The notes below the pieces were generated by a model. It worked only from the letters and a program-made list of their open reading frames with translations. It had not been told where the DNA came from and searched no databases. Shown here piece after piece: positions 40,196 through 54,900 of a stretch of DNA of 64,000 bases. The stretch is from Abelmoschus esculentus. Its lineage: Eukaryota; Streptophyta; Magnoliopsida; Malvales; Malvaceae. Within the stretch, counting starts at the first letter, position 1, and every line of letters begins with the position of its first letter. Where the stretch lies: NCBI GenBank assembly GCA_035048815.1, contig JAUCBN010000024.1, positions 6,446,001 to 6,510,000 of the forward strand, written 5' to 3'. The position numbers and the translations under genes are program-made.

Positions 40196-43100
40196 AATCT
40201 AATAGCATTTGGTTGTCGTTTTGATACGATTAATACGAGCATGTCTAAATGTGCTCTATAGAGAATCCTTTAAAACTTTAATCGAGTAAAAACCTTAAAA
40301 TTTGAGTTTAATCTATATAATTTTGTTCAAAAGCCTATAATTAACTATTTGAACTCATAAAATTTAATATAATAACATTTGGTTGTCGTTTTGATGCGAT
40401 TAATACGAGCATGTCTAAATGTGCTCTATAGGGAATCCGTTCGAATTTTAACCGAGTAAAAACCTTAAAATTTGCGATGAATCTGTATAATTTTGTTCAA
40501 AATCCCATAATTAAATATTTAAACTCATAAAATTTGATTTAATAACATTTGGTTGTCGTTTTGTTGGGATTAAAACGTGCATGTCTAAATGGGCTTTATA
40601 GAGATTTCGTTCTAATTTTAACCGAGTAAAATTATGAAAATTTCAGATTAATCTGTATAATTTTGTTCAAAAGCTAATAATTAAATATTTGAAATCATAA
40701 AATTTGATTTTAATAAAATTTTGTTGTCTTTTTGAAGCGATTAAAACGTGCATGTCTATATGGGCTTTATAGAGATTCCGTTTGAATTTTAACCGAGTAA
40801 AAAGCTGAAAATTTGTGATTAATTTGTATAATTTTTTTCAAAAGCCTATAATTAACTATTTGAACTCATGAAATTTAATTTAATAACATTTGGTTGTCGT
40901 TTTGTTGGGATTAATACGTGCATGTCTAAATGTGCTCTATAAGGAATCCGTTCGAATTTTAACCGAGTAAAAACCTTAAAATTTGAGATGAATCTGTATA
41001 ATTTTGTTCAAAAGCCCATAATTAAAAATTTAAACTCATAAAATTTGATTTACTAATATTTGGTTATCGTTTTGTTGGGATTAAAACGTGCACGTCTAAA
41101 TGGTTTTTATAGAGATTCCGTTCTAATTATAACCGAGTAAAATTCTTAAAATTTCAGATTAATCTGTATAATTTTGTTTAAAAGCTAATAATTAAATATT
41201 TGAAATAATAAAATTTGATTTTATTAAAATTTGGTTGTCGTTTTGATGCGATTAAAACGTGCATGTCTAAATGGGCTTTATAGAGATTCCGTTTGAATTT
41301 TTACCGAGTAAAAAGCTGAAAATTTGAGATTAATCTGTATAATTTTGTTCAAAAGCTTATAATTAACTATTTGAACTCATAAAATTTAATCTAATAACAT
41401 TTGGTTGTCGTTTAGATGCGATTAATACGAGCATGTCTAAATGTGCTCTAAAGAGAATCCGTTCGAATTTTAACCGAGTAAAAACCTTAAAATTTGAGAT
41501 TAATATGTATAATTTTGTTCAAAAGCCCATAAATAAATATTTAAACTCATAAAATTTGATTTAATAACATTTGGTTTTCGTTTTGTTGGGATTAAAACGT
41601 GCATGTCTAAATGGGCTTTATAAAGATTTCGTTCTAATTATAACCGAGTATAATTCTGAAAATTTCAGATTAATCTGTATATTTTTGTTCAAAAGCTAAT
41701 AATTAAATATTTGAAATCATGAAATTTGATTTTAATAAAATTTGGTTGTCGTTTTGATTTGATTAAAATGTGCATGTCTAAATGGGCTTTATAGAGATTT
41801 CGTTCGAATTTTAACCGAGTAAAAAGCTTAAAATTTGTGATTAATCTGTATAATTTTGTTCAAAAGCCTATAATTAACTATTTGAACTCATAAAATTTAA
41901 TCTAATAACATTTGGTTGTCGTTTTGATGCGATTAATACGAGCATGTCTAAATGTGCTCTATAGAGAATCCGTTCAAATTTTAACCGAGTAAAATTTTGA
42001 AAATTTCAGATTAATCTGTATAATTTTATTCAAAAGCCTGTGGTTAACTCTTTAAACTCATAAAATTTAATCTAATAACATTTGGTTGTCGTTTTGATGC
42101 GATTTATACGAGCATGTCTAAATGTGCTCTATAGAGAATCCGTTCAAACTTTAACCGAGTAAAAACCTTAAAATTTGAGTTTAATCTGTATAATTTTGTT
42201 CAAAAGCCTATAATTAACTATTTGAACTCATAAAATTTAATCTAATAATATTTGGTTGTCGTTTTGATGCGATTAATACGAGCATGTCTAAATGTGCTCT
42301 ATAGGGAATCTGTTTGAATTTTAACCGAGTAAAAACCTTAAAATTTGCTATTAATCTGTATAATTTTGTTCAAAATCCCATAATTAAATATTTAAACTCA
42401 TAAAATTTGATTTAATAAAATTTGGTTGTCGTTTTGTTGGGATTAAAACGTGCATGTCTAAATGGGCTTTATAGAGATTCCGTTCTAATTATAACCGAGT
42501 AAAATTCTGAAAATTTCAGATTAATCTATATAATTTTGTTCAAAAGCTAATAATTAAATTTTTGAAATCATAAAATTTGATTTTAATAAAATTTAGTTGT
42601 CGTTTTGATGTGATTAAAACGTGCATGTCTAAAAGGGCTTTATAGAGATTCCGTTAGAATTTTAACCGAGTAAAAAGCTGAAAATTTGAGATTAATCTCT
42701 ATAATTTTTTTCAAAAGCCTATAATTAACTATTTGAACTCATAAAATTTAATTTAATAACATTTGGTTGTCGTTTTGATACATGAATACGAGCATATCTA
42801 AATGTGCTCTATAGAGAATCCGTTCGAATTTTAACCGAGTAAAAACCTTAAAATTTGAGATTAATCTGTATAATTTTGTTCAAAAGCCCATAATTAAATA
42901 TTTAAACTCATAAAATTTGATTTAATAACATTTGGTTGTCGTTTTGTTGGGATTAAAACGTGCATGTCTAAATGGGCTTTATAGAGATTCCGTTCTAATT
43001 TTAACCGAGTAAAATTCTGAAAATTTGAGATTAATCTGTATAATTTTGTTCAAAAGCCCATAATTAAGTATTTAAACTCATAAAATTTGATTTAATAACA

Positions 43101-44599
43101 TTTGGTTGTCGTTTGGATGCGATTAAAACGTGCATATCTAAATGGGCTTTATAGAGATCCCGTTCGAATTTCAACCGAGTAAAAACCTTGAAAGTTGAGA
43201 TTAATCTGTATAATTTTGTTCAAAAGCCCATAATTAAATATTTAAACTCATAAAATTTGATTGAATAACACTTGATTATCGTTTTGTTGGGATTAAAACG
43301 TGCATGTCTAAATGGGCTTTATAGAGATTCCGTTCTAATTTTAACCGATTAAAATTCTGAAAATTTCAGATTAATCTAGATAATTTTTTTCAAAATCTAA
43401 TAATTATATATTTGAAATAATAAAATTTGATTTTAATAAAATTTGGTTGTCCTTTTGATGCCAACTAAACGTGCATGTCTAAATGGGCTTTATAGAGATT
43501 CCGTTAGAATTTTAACCGAGTAAAAACCTTAAAATTTGAGATTAATCTGTATAATTTTGTTCAAAAGCCAATAATTAAATATTTAAACTCATAAAATTTG
43601 ATTTAATAACATTTGGTTGTCGTTTTGTTGGGAATAAAACGTGCATGTCTAAATGGGCTATATAGAGATTCCGTTCTAATTTTAACCGAGTAAAATTCTG
43701 AAAATTTCCGATTAATATGTATAATTTTGTTCAAAAGATAATAATTAAATATTTGAAATCATAAAATTTGATTTTAATTGTATTTGGTTGTCGTTTTGAT
43801 GCGATTAAAACGTGCATGTCTAAATGGGCATTATAGAGATTTCGTTCAAATTTTAAACAAGTAAAAAGCTGAAAATTTGAGATTAATTTGTATAATTTTG
43901 TTCAAAAGCCTATAATTAACTATTTGAACTCATAAAATTTAATTTAATAACATTTGGTTATCGTTTTGATACATGAATACGAGCATATCTAAATGTGCTC
44001 TATAGAGAATCCGTTCGAATTTTAACCAAGTAAAACCCTTAAAATTTGAGATTAATCTGTATAATTTTTTTCAAAAGCCCATAATTAAATATTTAAACTC
44101 ATAAAATTTGATTTAATAACATTTGGTTGTCGTTTTGTTGGGATTAAAACGTGAATGTCTAAATGGGCTTTATAGAGATTCCGTTCTAATTTTAACAGAG
44201 TAAAATTCTAAAAATTTCAGATTAATCTGTATAATTTTGTTCAAATGCTAATAATTAAATATTTGAAATCATAAAATTTGGTTGTCGTTTTGATGCGATT
44301 AAAATGTGCATATCTAAATGGACTTTATAGAGATCCCGTTCGAATTTCAACCGAGTAAAAACCTTAAAAGTTGAGATTAATCTGTATAATTTTGTTCAAA
44401 AGCCCATAATTAAATTTTTAAACTCATAAATTTGATTGAATAACACTTGATTATCGTTTTGTTGGGATTAAAACGTGCATGTCTAAATGGGCTTTATAGA
44501 GATTCCGTTCTAATTTTAACCGATTAAAATTCTGAAAATTTCAGATTAATTTGTATAATTTTTTTCAAAATCTAATAATTATATATTTGAAATCATAAA

Positions 44600-45990
44600 A
44601 TTTGATTTTAATAAAATTTGATTGTCCTTTTGATGCCAACTAAACGTGCATGTCTAAATGGGCTTTATAGAGATTCCGTTAGAATTTTAACCGAGTAAAA
44701 AGCTGAAAATTTGAGATTAATCTGTATAATTTTTTTCAAAAGCCTATAATTAACTATTTGAACTCATAAAATTTAATTTAATAACATTTGGTTGTCGTTT
44801 TGATGCGATTAATACGAGCATGTCTAAATGTGCTCTATAGAGAATCCGTTCGAATTTTAACCGAGTAAAAACCTTAAAATTTGAGATTAATCTGTATAAT
44901 TTTGTTCAAAAGCCCATAATTAAATATTTAAACTCATAAAATTTGATTTAATAACATTTGGTTGTCGTTTTGTTGGGATTAAAACGTGCATGTCTAAATG
45001 GGCTTTATAGAGATTCCGTTCGAATTTTAACCGAGTAAAAACCTTAAAATTTGAGATTAATCTGTATAATTTTGTTCAAAAGCCCATAATTAAGTATTTA
45101 AACTCATAAAATTTGATTTAATAACATTTGGTTGTCGTTTGGATGCGATTAAAACGTGCATATCTAAATGGGCTTTATAGAGATCCCGTTCGAATTTCAA
45201 CCGAGTAAAAACCTTAAAAGTTGAGATTAATCTGTATAATTTTGTTTAAAAGCCCATAATTAAATATTTAAACTCATAAAATTTGATTGAATAACACTTG
45301 ATTATCGTTTTGTTGAGATTAAAACGTGCATGTCTAAATGGGCTTTATAGAGATTCCGTTCTAATTTTAACGGATTAAAATTCTGAAAATTTCAGATTAA
45401 TCTAGATAATTTTTTTCAAAATCTAATAATTATATATTTGAAATCATAAAATTTGATTTTAATAAAATTTGGTTGTCCTTTTGATGCCAACTAAACGTGC
45501 ATGTCTAAATGGGCTTTATAGAGATTCTGTTAGAATTTTAACCGAGTAAAAAGCTGAAAATTTGAGATTAATCTGTATAATTTTGTTTAAAAGCCTATAA
45601 TTAACTATTTGAAGTCATAAAATTTAATTTAATAACATTTGGTTATCGTTTTGATACATGAATACGAGCATATCTAAATGTGCTCTATAGAGAATCCGTT
45701 CGAATTTTAACCGAGTAAAACCCTTAAAATTTGAGATTAATCTGTATAATTTTGTTCAAAAGCCCATAATTAAATTTTTAAACTCATAAAATTTGATTGA
45801 ATAACACTTGATTACCGTTTTGTTGGGATTAAAACGTGCATGTCTAAATGGGCTTTATAGAGATTCCGTTCTAATTTTAACCGATTAAAATTCTGAAAAT
45901 TTCAGATTAATCTGTATAATTTTTTTCAAAATCTAATAATTATATATTTGAAATCATAAAATTTGATTTTAATAAAATTTGATTGTCCTT
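44600..45990. repeat. Eight-monomer higher-order unit, copied at offset 1,361 bp
   Basis: CCAACTAAACG markers stand at 44636, 45487, 45997, 46848 and 47698. The pairs 44636/45997 and 45487/46848 are each 1,361 bp apart (eight monomers), and neighbouring variants (AATAACACTTGATTATCG, GTTTGGATGCGATTAAAACG, GATACATGAATACGAG) follow the same spacing. Confidence 0.75.
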
Positions 45991-48900
45991 TTGATGCCAA
46001 CTAAACGTGCATGTCTAAATGGGCTTTATAGAGATTCCGTTAGAATTTTAACCGAGTAAAAAGCTGAAAATTTGAGATTAATCTCTATAATTTTTTTCAA
46101 AAGCCTATAATTAACTATTTGAACTCATAAAATTTAATTTAATAACATTTGGTTGTCGTTTTGATGCGATTAATACGAGCATGTCTAAATGTGCTCTATA
46201 GAGAATCCGTTCGAATTTTAACCGAGTAAAAACCTTAAAATTTGAGATTAATCTGTATAATTTTGTTCAAAAGCCCATAATTAAATATTTAAACTCATAA
46301 AATTTGATTTAATAACATTTGGTTGTCGTTTTGTTGGGATTAAAACGTGCATGTCTAAATGGGCTTTATAGAGATTCCGTTCGAATTTTAACCGAGTAAA
46401 AACCTTAAAATTTGAGATTAATCTGTATAATTTTGTTCAAATGCCCATAATTAAGTATTTAAACTCATAAAATTTGATTTAATAACATTTGGTTGTCGTT
46501 TGGATGCGATTAAAACGTGCATATCTAAATGGGTTTTATAGAGATCCCGTTCGAATTTCAACCGAGTAAAAACCTTAAAAGTTGAGATTAATCTGTATAA
46601 TTTTGTTCAAAAGCCCATAATTAAATATTTAAACTCATAAAATTTGATTGAATAACACTTGATTATCGTTTTGTTGAGATTAAAACGTGCATGTCTAAAT
46701 GGGCTTTATAGAGATTCCGTTCTAATTTTAACGGATTAAAATTCTGAAAATTTCAGATTAATCTAGATAATTTTTTTCAAAATCTAATAATTATATATTT
46801 GAAATCATAAAATTTGATTTTAATAAAATTTGGTTGTCCTTTTGATGCCAACTAAACGTGCATGTCTAAATGGGCTTTATAGAGATTCTGTTAGAATTTT
46901 AACCGAGTAAAAAGCTGAAAATTTGAGATTAATCTATATAATTTTGTTCAAAAGCCTATAATTAACTATTTGAACTCATAAAATTTAATTTAATAACATT
47001 TGGTTATCGTTTTGATACATGAATACGAGCATATCTAAATGTGCTCTATAGAGAATCCGTTCGAATTTTAACCGAGTAAAACCCTTAAAATTTGAGATTA
47101 ATCTATATAATTTTGTTCAAAAGCCCATAATTAAATATTTAAACTCATAAAATTTGATTTAATAACATTTGGTTGTCGTTTTGTTGGGATTAAAACGTGC
47201 ATGTCTAAATGGGCTTTATAGAGATTCCGTTCGAATTTTAACCGAGTAAAAACCTTAAAATTTGAGATTAATCTATATAATTTTGTTCAAAATCCCATAA
47301 TTAAGTATTTAAACTCATAAAATTTGATTTAATAACATTTGGTTGTCGTTTGGATGCGATTAAAACGTGCATATCTAAATGGGCTTTATAGAGATCCTGT
47401 TCGAATTTCAACCGAGTAAAAACCTTAAAAGTTGAGATTAATCTGTATAATTTTGTTCAAAAGCCCATAATTAAATATTTAAACTCATAAAATTTGATTG
47501 AATAACACTTGATTATCGTTTTGTTGGGATTAAAACGTGCATGTCTAAATGGGCTTTATAGAGATTCCGTTCTAATTTTAACCGATTAAAATTCTGAAAA
47601 TTTCAGACTAATCTACATAATTTTTTTCAAAATCTAATAATTATATATTTGAAATCATAAAATTTGATTTTAATAAAATTTGGTTGTCCTTTTGATGCCA
47701 ACTAAACGTGCATGTCTAAATGGGCTTTATAGAGATTCCGTTAGAATTTTAACCGAGTAAAAAGCTGAAAATTTGAGATTAATCTCTATAATTTTTTTCA
47801 AAAGCCTATAATTAACTATTTGAACTCATAAAATTTAATTTAATAACATTTGCTTGTCCTTTTGATGCGATTAATACGAGCATGTCTAAATGTGCTCTAT
47901 AGAGAATCCGTTCGAATTTTAACCCAGTAAAAACCTTAAAATTTGAGATTAATCTGTATAATTTTGTTCAAAAGCCCATAATTAAATATTTAAACTCATA
48001 AAATTTGATTTAATAACATTTGGTTGTCGTTTTGTTGTGATTAAAACGTGCATGTCTAAATGGGCTTTATAGAGATTCCGTTCTAAATTTAACCGAGTAA
48101 AATTCTGAAAATTTCAGATTAATCTGTATAATTTTTTTCAAAATCTAATAATTATATATTTGAAATCATAAAATTTGATTTTAATAAAATTTGGTTATCG
48201 TTTTGATGCGATTAAAACATGCATGTCTAAATGGGCTTTATAGAGATCCCGTTCGAATTTTAACGGAGTAAAAAGCTAAAAAGTTGAGATTAATCTGTAT
48301 AATTTTGTTCAAAAGCCGATAATTAAATATTTAAACTCATAAAATTTGTTTTAATAACATTTGGTTGTCGTTTTTTTGGGATTAAAACGTGCATGTCTAA
48401 ATGGGTTTTATAGAGATTCCGTTCTAATTTTAATCGAGTAAAAACCTTAAAATTTGAGATTAATCTGTATAATTTTGTTTAAAAGCCCATAATTAAATAT
48501 TTAAACTCATAAAATTTTATTTAATAACATTTGGTTGTCGTTTTGTTGGGATGAAAACGTGCATGTCTAAATGGGCTTTATAGAGATTCCGTTCTAATTT
48601 TAACCGAGTAAAAACCTTAAAATTTGAGATTAATTTGTATAATTTTGTTCAAAAGCCCATAATTAAATATTTAAACTCATAAAATTTGATTTAATAACAT
48701 TTGGTTGTCGTTTTGTTGGGATTAAAACGTGCATGTCTAAATGGGCTTTATAGAGATTTCGTTCTAATTTTAAACGAGTAAAATTCTGAAAATTTCAGAT
48801 TAATCTGTATAATTTTGTTCAAAAGCTAATAATTAAATATTTAAAATCATAAAATTTGATTTTAATTGTATTTGGTTGTCGTTTTGATGCGATTAAAACG

Positions 48901-50239
48901 TGCATGTCTAAATGGGCTTTATAGAGATCCCGTTCGAATTTTAACCGAGTAAAAACCTTAAAAGTTAAGATTAATCTGTATAATTTTGTTCAAAAGCCCA
49001 TAATTAAATATTTAAACTCATAAAATTTGATTTAATAACATTTGGTTGTCGTTTTTTTGAGATTAAAACGTGCATGTCTAAATGGGTTTTATAGAGATTC
49101 CGTTTTAATTTTAATCGAATAAAAACCTTAAAATTTGAGATTAATTTGTATAATTTTGTTTAAAAGCTCATAATTAAATATTTAAACTCATAAAATTGGA
49201 TTTAATAACATTTGGTTGTCGTTTTGTTGGGGTTAAAACGTGCATGTCTAAATGGGCTTTATAGAGATTGAGTTCTAATTTTAACCGAGTAAAAACCTTA
49301 AAATTTGAGATTAATCTGTATAATTTTGTTTAAAAGCCCATAATTAAATATTTAAACTCATAAAATTTGATTTAATAAAATTTGGTTGGTTGTCGTTTTG
49401 TTAGGATTAAAACGTGCATGTCTAAATGGGCTTTATAGAGATTCTGTTCTAATTTTAACCGAGTAAAATTCTGAAAATTTCAGATTAATCTGTATAATTT
49501 TTTTCAAAAGCTAATAATTAAATATTTGATTTTAATAAAATTTGATTGTCGTTTTGATGCGATTAAAACGTGCATGTCTAAATGGGATTTATAGAGATTC
49601 CGTTCGAATTTTAACAGAGCTAAAACCTTAAAATTTGAGATTAATCTGTATAATTTTGTTCAAAAGCCCATATTTAAATATTTAAACTCATAAAATTTGA
49701 TTTAATAACATTTGATTGTCGTTTTGTTGGGATTAAAACGTGCATGTCTAAATGGGCTTTATAGAGATTCCGTTCAAAATTTAACCGAGTAAAATTCTAA
49801 AAATTTCAGATTAATCTGTATAATTTTGTTCAAAAGCTAATAATTAAATATTTAAAATCATAAAATTTGATTTTAATTGTATTTGGTTGTCGTTTTGATG
49901 CGGTTAAAACGTGCATGTCTAAATGGGCTTTATAGAGATCTCGTTCGAATTTTAACCGAGTAAAAACCTTAAAAGTTGAGATTAATCTGTATAATTTTGT
50001 TCAAAAGCCCATAATTAAATATTTAAACTCATAAAATTTGATTTAATAACATTTGGTTCTCGTTTTTTTGAGATTAAAACGTGCATGTCTAAATGGGTTT
50101 TATAGAGATTCCGTTTTAATTTTAATCGAATAAAAACCTTAAAATTTGAGATTAATTTGTATAATTTTGTTTAAAAGCTCATAATTAAATATTTAAACTC
50201 ATAAAATTGGATTTAATAACATTTGGTTGTCGTTTTGTT

Positions 50240-51925
50240 GGGGTTAAAACGTGCATGTCTAAATGGGCTTTATAGAGATTCCGTTCTAATTTTAACCGAG
50301 TAAAAATCTTAAAATTTGAGATTAATCTGTATAATTTTGTTTAAAAGCCCATAATTAAATATTTAAACTCATAAAATTTGATTTAATAACATTTGGTTCT
50401 CGTTTTTTTGAGATTAAAACATGCATGTCTAAATGGGTTTTATAGAGATTCCGTTTTAATTTTAATCGAATAAAAACCTTAAAATTTGAGATTAATCTGT
50501 ATAATTTTGTTCAAAAGCCCATAATTAAATATTTAAACTCATAAAATTTGATTAAATAACATTTGGTTATCTTTTTGTTGGGATTAAAACGTGCATGTCT
50601 AAATGGGCTTTATAGAGATTCCGTTCTAAATTTAACCGAGTAAAATTCTGAAAATTTCAGATTAATCTGTATAATTTTGTTCAAAAGCTAATAATTAAAA
50701 TTTGAAATCATAAAATTTGATTTTAAAAAAATTTGGTTATCGTTTTGATGCGATTAAAACATGCATGTCTAAATGGGCTTTATAGAGATCCCGTTCGAAT
50801 TTTAACGGAGTAAAAAGCTAAAAAGTTGAGATTAATCTGTATAATTTTGTTCAAAAGCCGATAATTAAATATTTAAACTCATAAAATTTGTTTTAATAAC
50901 ATTTGGTTGTCGTTTTTTTGGGATTAAAACGTGCATGTCTAAATGGGTTTTATAGAGATTCCGTTCTAATTTTAATCGAGTAAAAACCTTAAAATTTGAG
51001 ATTAATCTGTATAATTTTGTTTAAAAGCCCATAATTAAATATTTAAACTCATAAAATTTTATTTAATAACATTTGGTTGTCGTTTTGTTGGGATGAAAAC
51101 GTGCATGTCTAAATGGGCTTTATAGAGATTCCGTTCTAATTTTAACCGAGTAAAAACCTTAAAATTTGAGATTAATTTGTATAATTTTGTTCAAAAGCCC
51201 ATAATTAAATATTTAAACTCATAAAATTTGATTTAATAACATTTGGTTGTCGTTTTGTTGGGATTAAAACGTGCATGTCTAAATGGGCTTTATAGAGATT
51301 CCGTTCTAATTTTAAACGAGTAAAATTCTGAAAATTTCAGATTAATCTGTATAATTTTGTTCAAAAGCTAATAATTAAATATTTAAAATCATAAAATTTG
51401 ATTTTAATTGTATTTGGTTGTCGTTTTGATGCGATTAAAACGTGCATGTCTAAATGGGCTTTATAGAGATCCCGTTCGAATTTTAACCGAGTAAAAACCT
51501 TAAAAGTTGAGATTAATCTGTATAATTTTGTTCAAAAGCCCATAATTAAATATTTAAACTCATAAAATTTGATTTAATAACATTTGGTTGTCGTTTTTTT
51601 GAGATTAAAACGTGCATGTCTAAATGGGTTTTATAGAGATTCCGTTTTAATTTTAATCGAATAAAAACCTTAAAATTTGAGATTAATTTGTATAATTTTG
51701 TTTAAAAGCTCATAATTAAATATTTAAACTCATAAAATTGGATTTAATAACATTTGGTTGTCGTTTTGTTGGGGTTAAAACGTGCATGTCTAAATGGGCT
51801 TTATAGAGATTCCGTTCTAATTTTAACCGAGTAAAAATCTTAAAATTTGAGATTAATCTGTATAATTTTGTTTAAAAGCCCATAATTAAATATTTAAACT
51901 CATAAAATTTGATTTAATAACATTT
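50240..51925. repeat. Satellite block copied 9,144 bp downstream (about 59384-61069)
   Basis: TTCTCGTTTTTTTGAGATT followed by AAAACATGC (50401 and 59545), GGATGAAAACG (51093 and 60237) and the TTGGTTATCG with AACGGAGTAAAAAGC monomer (50733 and 59877) all keep the 9,144-bp offset. An earlier related block starts at 48191, offset 2,542 bp from 50733. Confidence 0.75.
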
Positions 51926-54900
51926 GGTTGTCGTTTTGGTGGGATTAAAACGTGCATATCTAAATGGGCTTTATAGAGATTCCGTTCTAATTTTAACCGA
52001 CTAAAATTGTGAAAATTTCAGAGTAATCTGTATAATTTTGTTCAAAAGCTAATAATTAAATATTTGAACTCATAAAATTTGAATTTAATAAAATTTGGTT
52101 GTCGTTTTGATGCGATTAAAACGTTTATGTCTAAATGGGCTTTATAGATATTCCGTTCGAATTTTAACCGAGTAAAAAGCTGAAAATTTGAGATTAATCT
52201 GTATAATTTTGTTCAAAAGCCTATAATTAACTATTTGAACTCATAACATTTAATTTAATAACATTTGGTTATCGTTTTGATACGATGAATACGAGCATAT
52301 CTAAATATGCTCTATAGAGAATCCGTTCGAATTTTAACCGAGTAAAAACCTTAAAATTTGAGATTAATCTGTATAATTTTGTTCAAAAGCCCATAATTAA
52401 ATATTTAAACTCATAAAATTTGATTTAATAACATTTGGTTGTCGTTTTTTTGAGATTAAAACGTGCATGTCTAAATGGGTTTTATAGAGATTCCGTTTTA
52501 ATTTTAATCGAATAAAAACCTTAAAATTTGAGATTAATTTGTATAATTTTGTTTAAAAGCTCATAATTAAATATTTAAACTCATAAAATTGGATTTAATA
52601 ACATTTGGTTGTCGTTTTGTTGGGGTTAAAACGTGCATGTCTAAATGGGCTTTATAGAGATTCCGTTCTAATTTTAACCGAGTAAAAATCTTAAAATTTG
52701 AGATTAATCTGTATAATTTTGTTTAAAAGCCCATAATTAAATATTTAAACTCATAAAATTTGATTTAATAACATTTGGTTGTCGTTTTGTTGTGATTAAA
52801 ACGTGCATGTCTAAATGGGCTTTATAGAGATTCTGTTCTAATTTTAACCGAGTAAAATTCTGAAAATTTCAGATTAATCTGTATAATTTTTTTCAAAAGC
52901 TAATAATTAAATATTTGATTTTAATAAAATTTGATTGTCGTTTTGATGCGATTAAAACGTGCATGTCTAAATGGGATTTATAGAGATTCCGTTCGAATTT
53001 TAAAAGAGTTAAAACCTTAAAATTTGAGATTAATCTGTATAATTTTGTTCAAAAGCCCATATTTAAATATTTAAACTCATAAAATTTGATTTAATAACAT
53101 TTGATTGTCGTTTTGTTGGGATTAAAACGTGCATGTCTAAATGGGCTTTATAGAGATTCCGTTCAAAATTTAACCGAGTAAAATTCTAAAAATTTCAGAT
53201 TAATCTGTATAATTTTGTCCAAAAGCTAATAATTAAATATTTGAAATCATAAAATTTGATTTTAATAAAATTTGGTTGTCGTTTTGATGCGATTAAAACG
53301 TGCATATCTAAATGGGCTTTATAGAGATCCCGTTCGAATTTTAACCTAGTAAAAACCTTAAAAGTTGAGATTAATCTGTATAATTTTATTCAAAAGTCCA
53401 TAATTAAATATTTAAACTCATAAAATTTGATTTAATAACACTTGATTGTCGTTTTATTGGGATTAAAACGTGCATGTCTAAATGAGCTTTATAGAGATTC
53501 CGTTCTAATTTTAACCGAGTAAAAACCTTAGAATTTAAGATTAATCTGTATAATTTTTTCAAATCCCATAATTAAATATTTAAACTCATAAAATTTGATT
53601 TAATAACATTTGGTTGTCGTTTTGTTGTGATTAAAACGTGCATCTCTAAATGGGCTGTATAGAGATTCCGTTCCAAATTTAACCGAGTAAAATTTTGAAA
53701 ATTTCAGATTAATCTGTATAATTTTGTTCAAAAGCTAATAATTAAATATTTAAAATCATAAAATTTGATTTTAATAAAATTTGGTTGTCGTTTTGATGCC
53801 AACTAAACGTGCATGTCTAAATGGGCTTTATAGAGATTCCGTTAGAATTTTAACCGAGTAAAAAGCTGAAAATTTGAGATTAATCTCTATAATTTTTTTC
53901 AAAAGCCTATAATTAACTATTTGAACTCATAAAATTTAATTTAAAAACATTTGGTTGTCGTTTTGATGCGATTAATACAAGCATGTCTAAATGTGCTCTA
54001 TAGAGAATCCGTTCGAATTTAAACCGAGTAAAAACCTTAAAATTTGAGATTAATCTGTATAATTTTGTTCAAAAGCCCATAATTAAATATTTAAACTCAT
54101 AAAATTTGATTTAATAACATTTGGTTGTCGTTTTGTTGGGATTAAAACGTGCATGTCTAAATGGGCTTTATAGAGATTCCGTTCGAATTTTAACCGAGTA
54201 AAAACCTTAAAATTTGAGATTAATCTGTATAATTTTGTTCGAAAGCCCATAATTAAATATTTAAACTCATAAAATTTGATTTAATAACACTTGGTTGTCG
54301 TTTTGTTGGGATTAAAATGTGCATGTCTAAATGGGCTTTATAGAGATTCTGTTCTAATTTTAACCGATTAAAATTCTGAAAATTTTAGATTAATCTGTAT
54401 AATTTTGTTCAAAATCTAATAATTAAATATTTGAAATCATAAAATTTGATTTTAATAAAATTTGGTTGTCCTTTTGATGCCATTAAAACGTGCATGTCTA
54501 AATGGGCTTTATAGAGATTCCGTTCGAATTTTAACCGAGTAAAAAGTTGAAAATTTGAGATTAATCTGTATAATTTTGTTCAAAAGCCTATAATGAACTA
54601 TTTGAACTCATAAAATTTAATCTAATAACATTTGGTTGTCGTTTTGTTGGGATTAAAACGTACATGTCTAAATGGGCTTTATAGAGATTCTGTTCTAATT
54701 TTAACAGAGTAAAATTCTGAAAATTTCAGATTAAACTGTATAATTTTGTTCAAAAGCTAATAATTAAATATTTGAAATCATAAAATTTGACTTAAATAAA
54801 ATTTTGTCGTCGTTTTGATCCGATTAAAACGTGCATGTCTAAATGGGCTTTATAGAGATCCCGTTCGAATTTTAACCGAGTAAAAACCTGAAAAGTTGAG

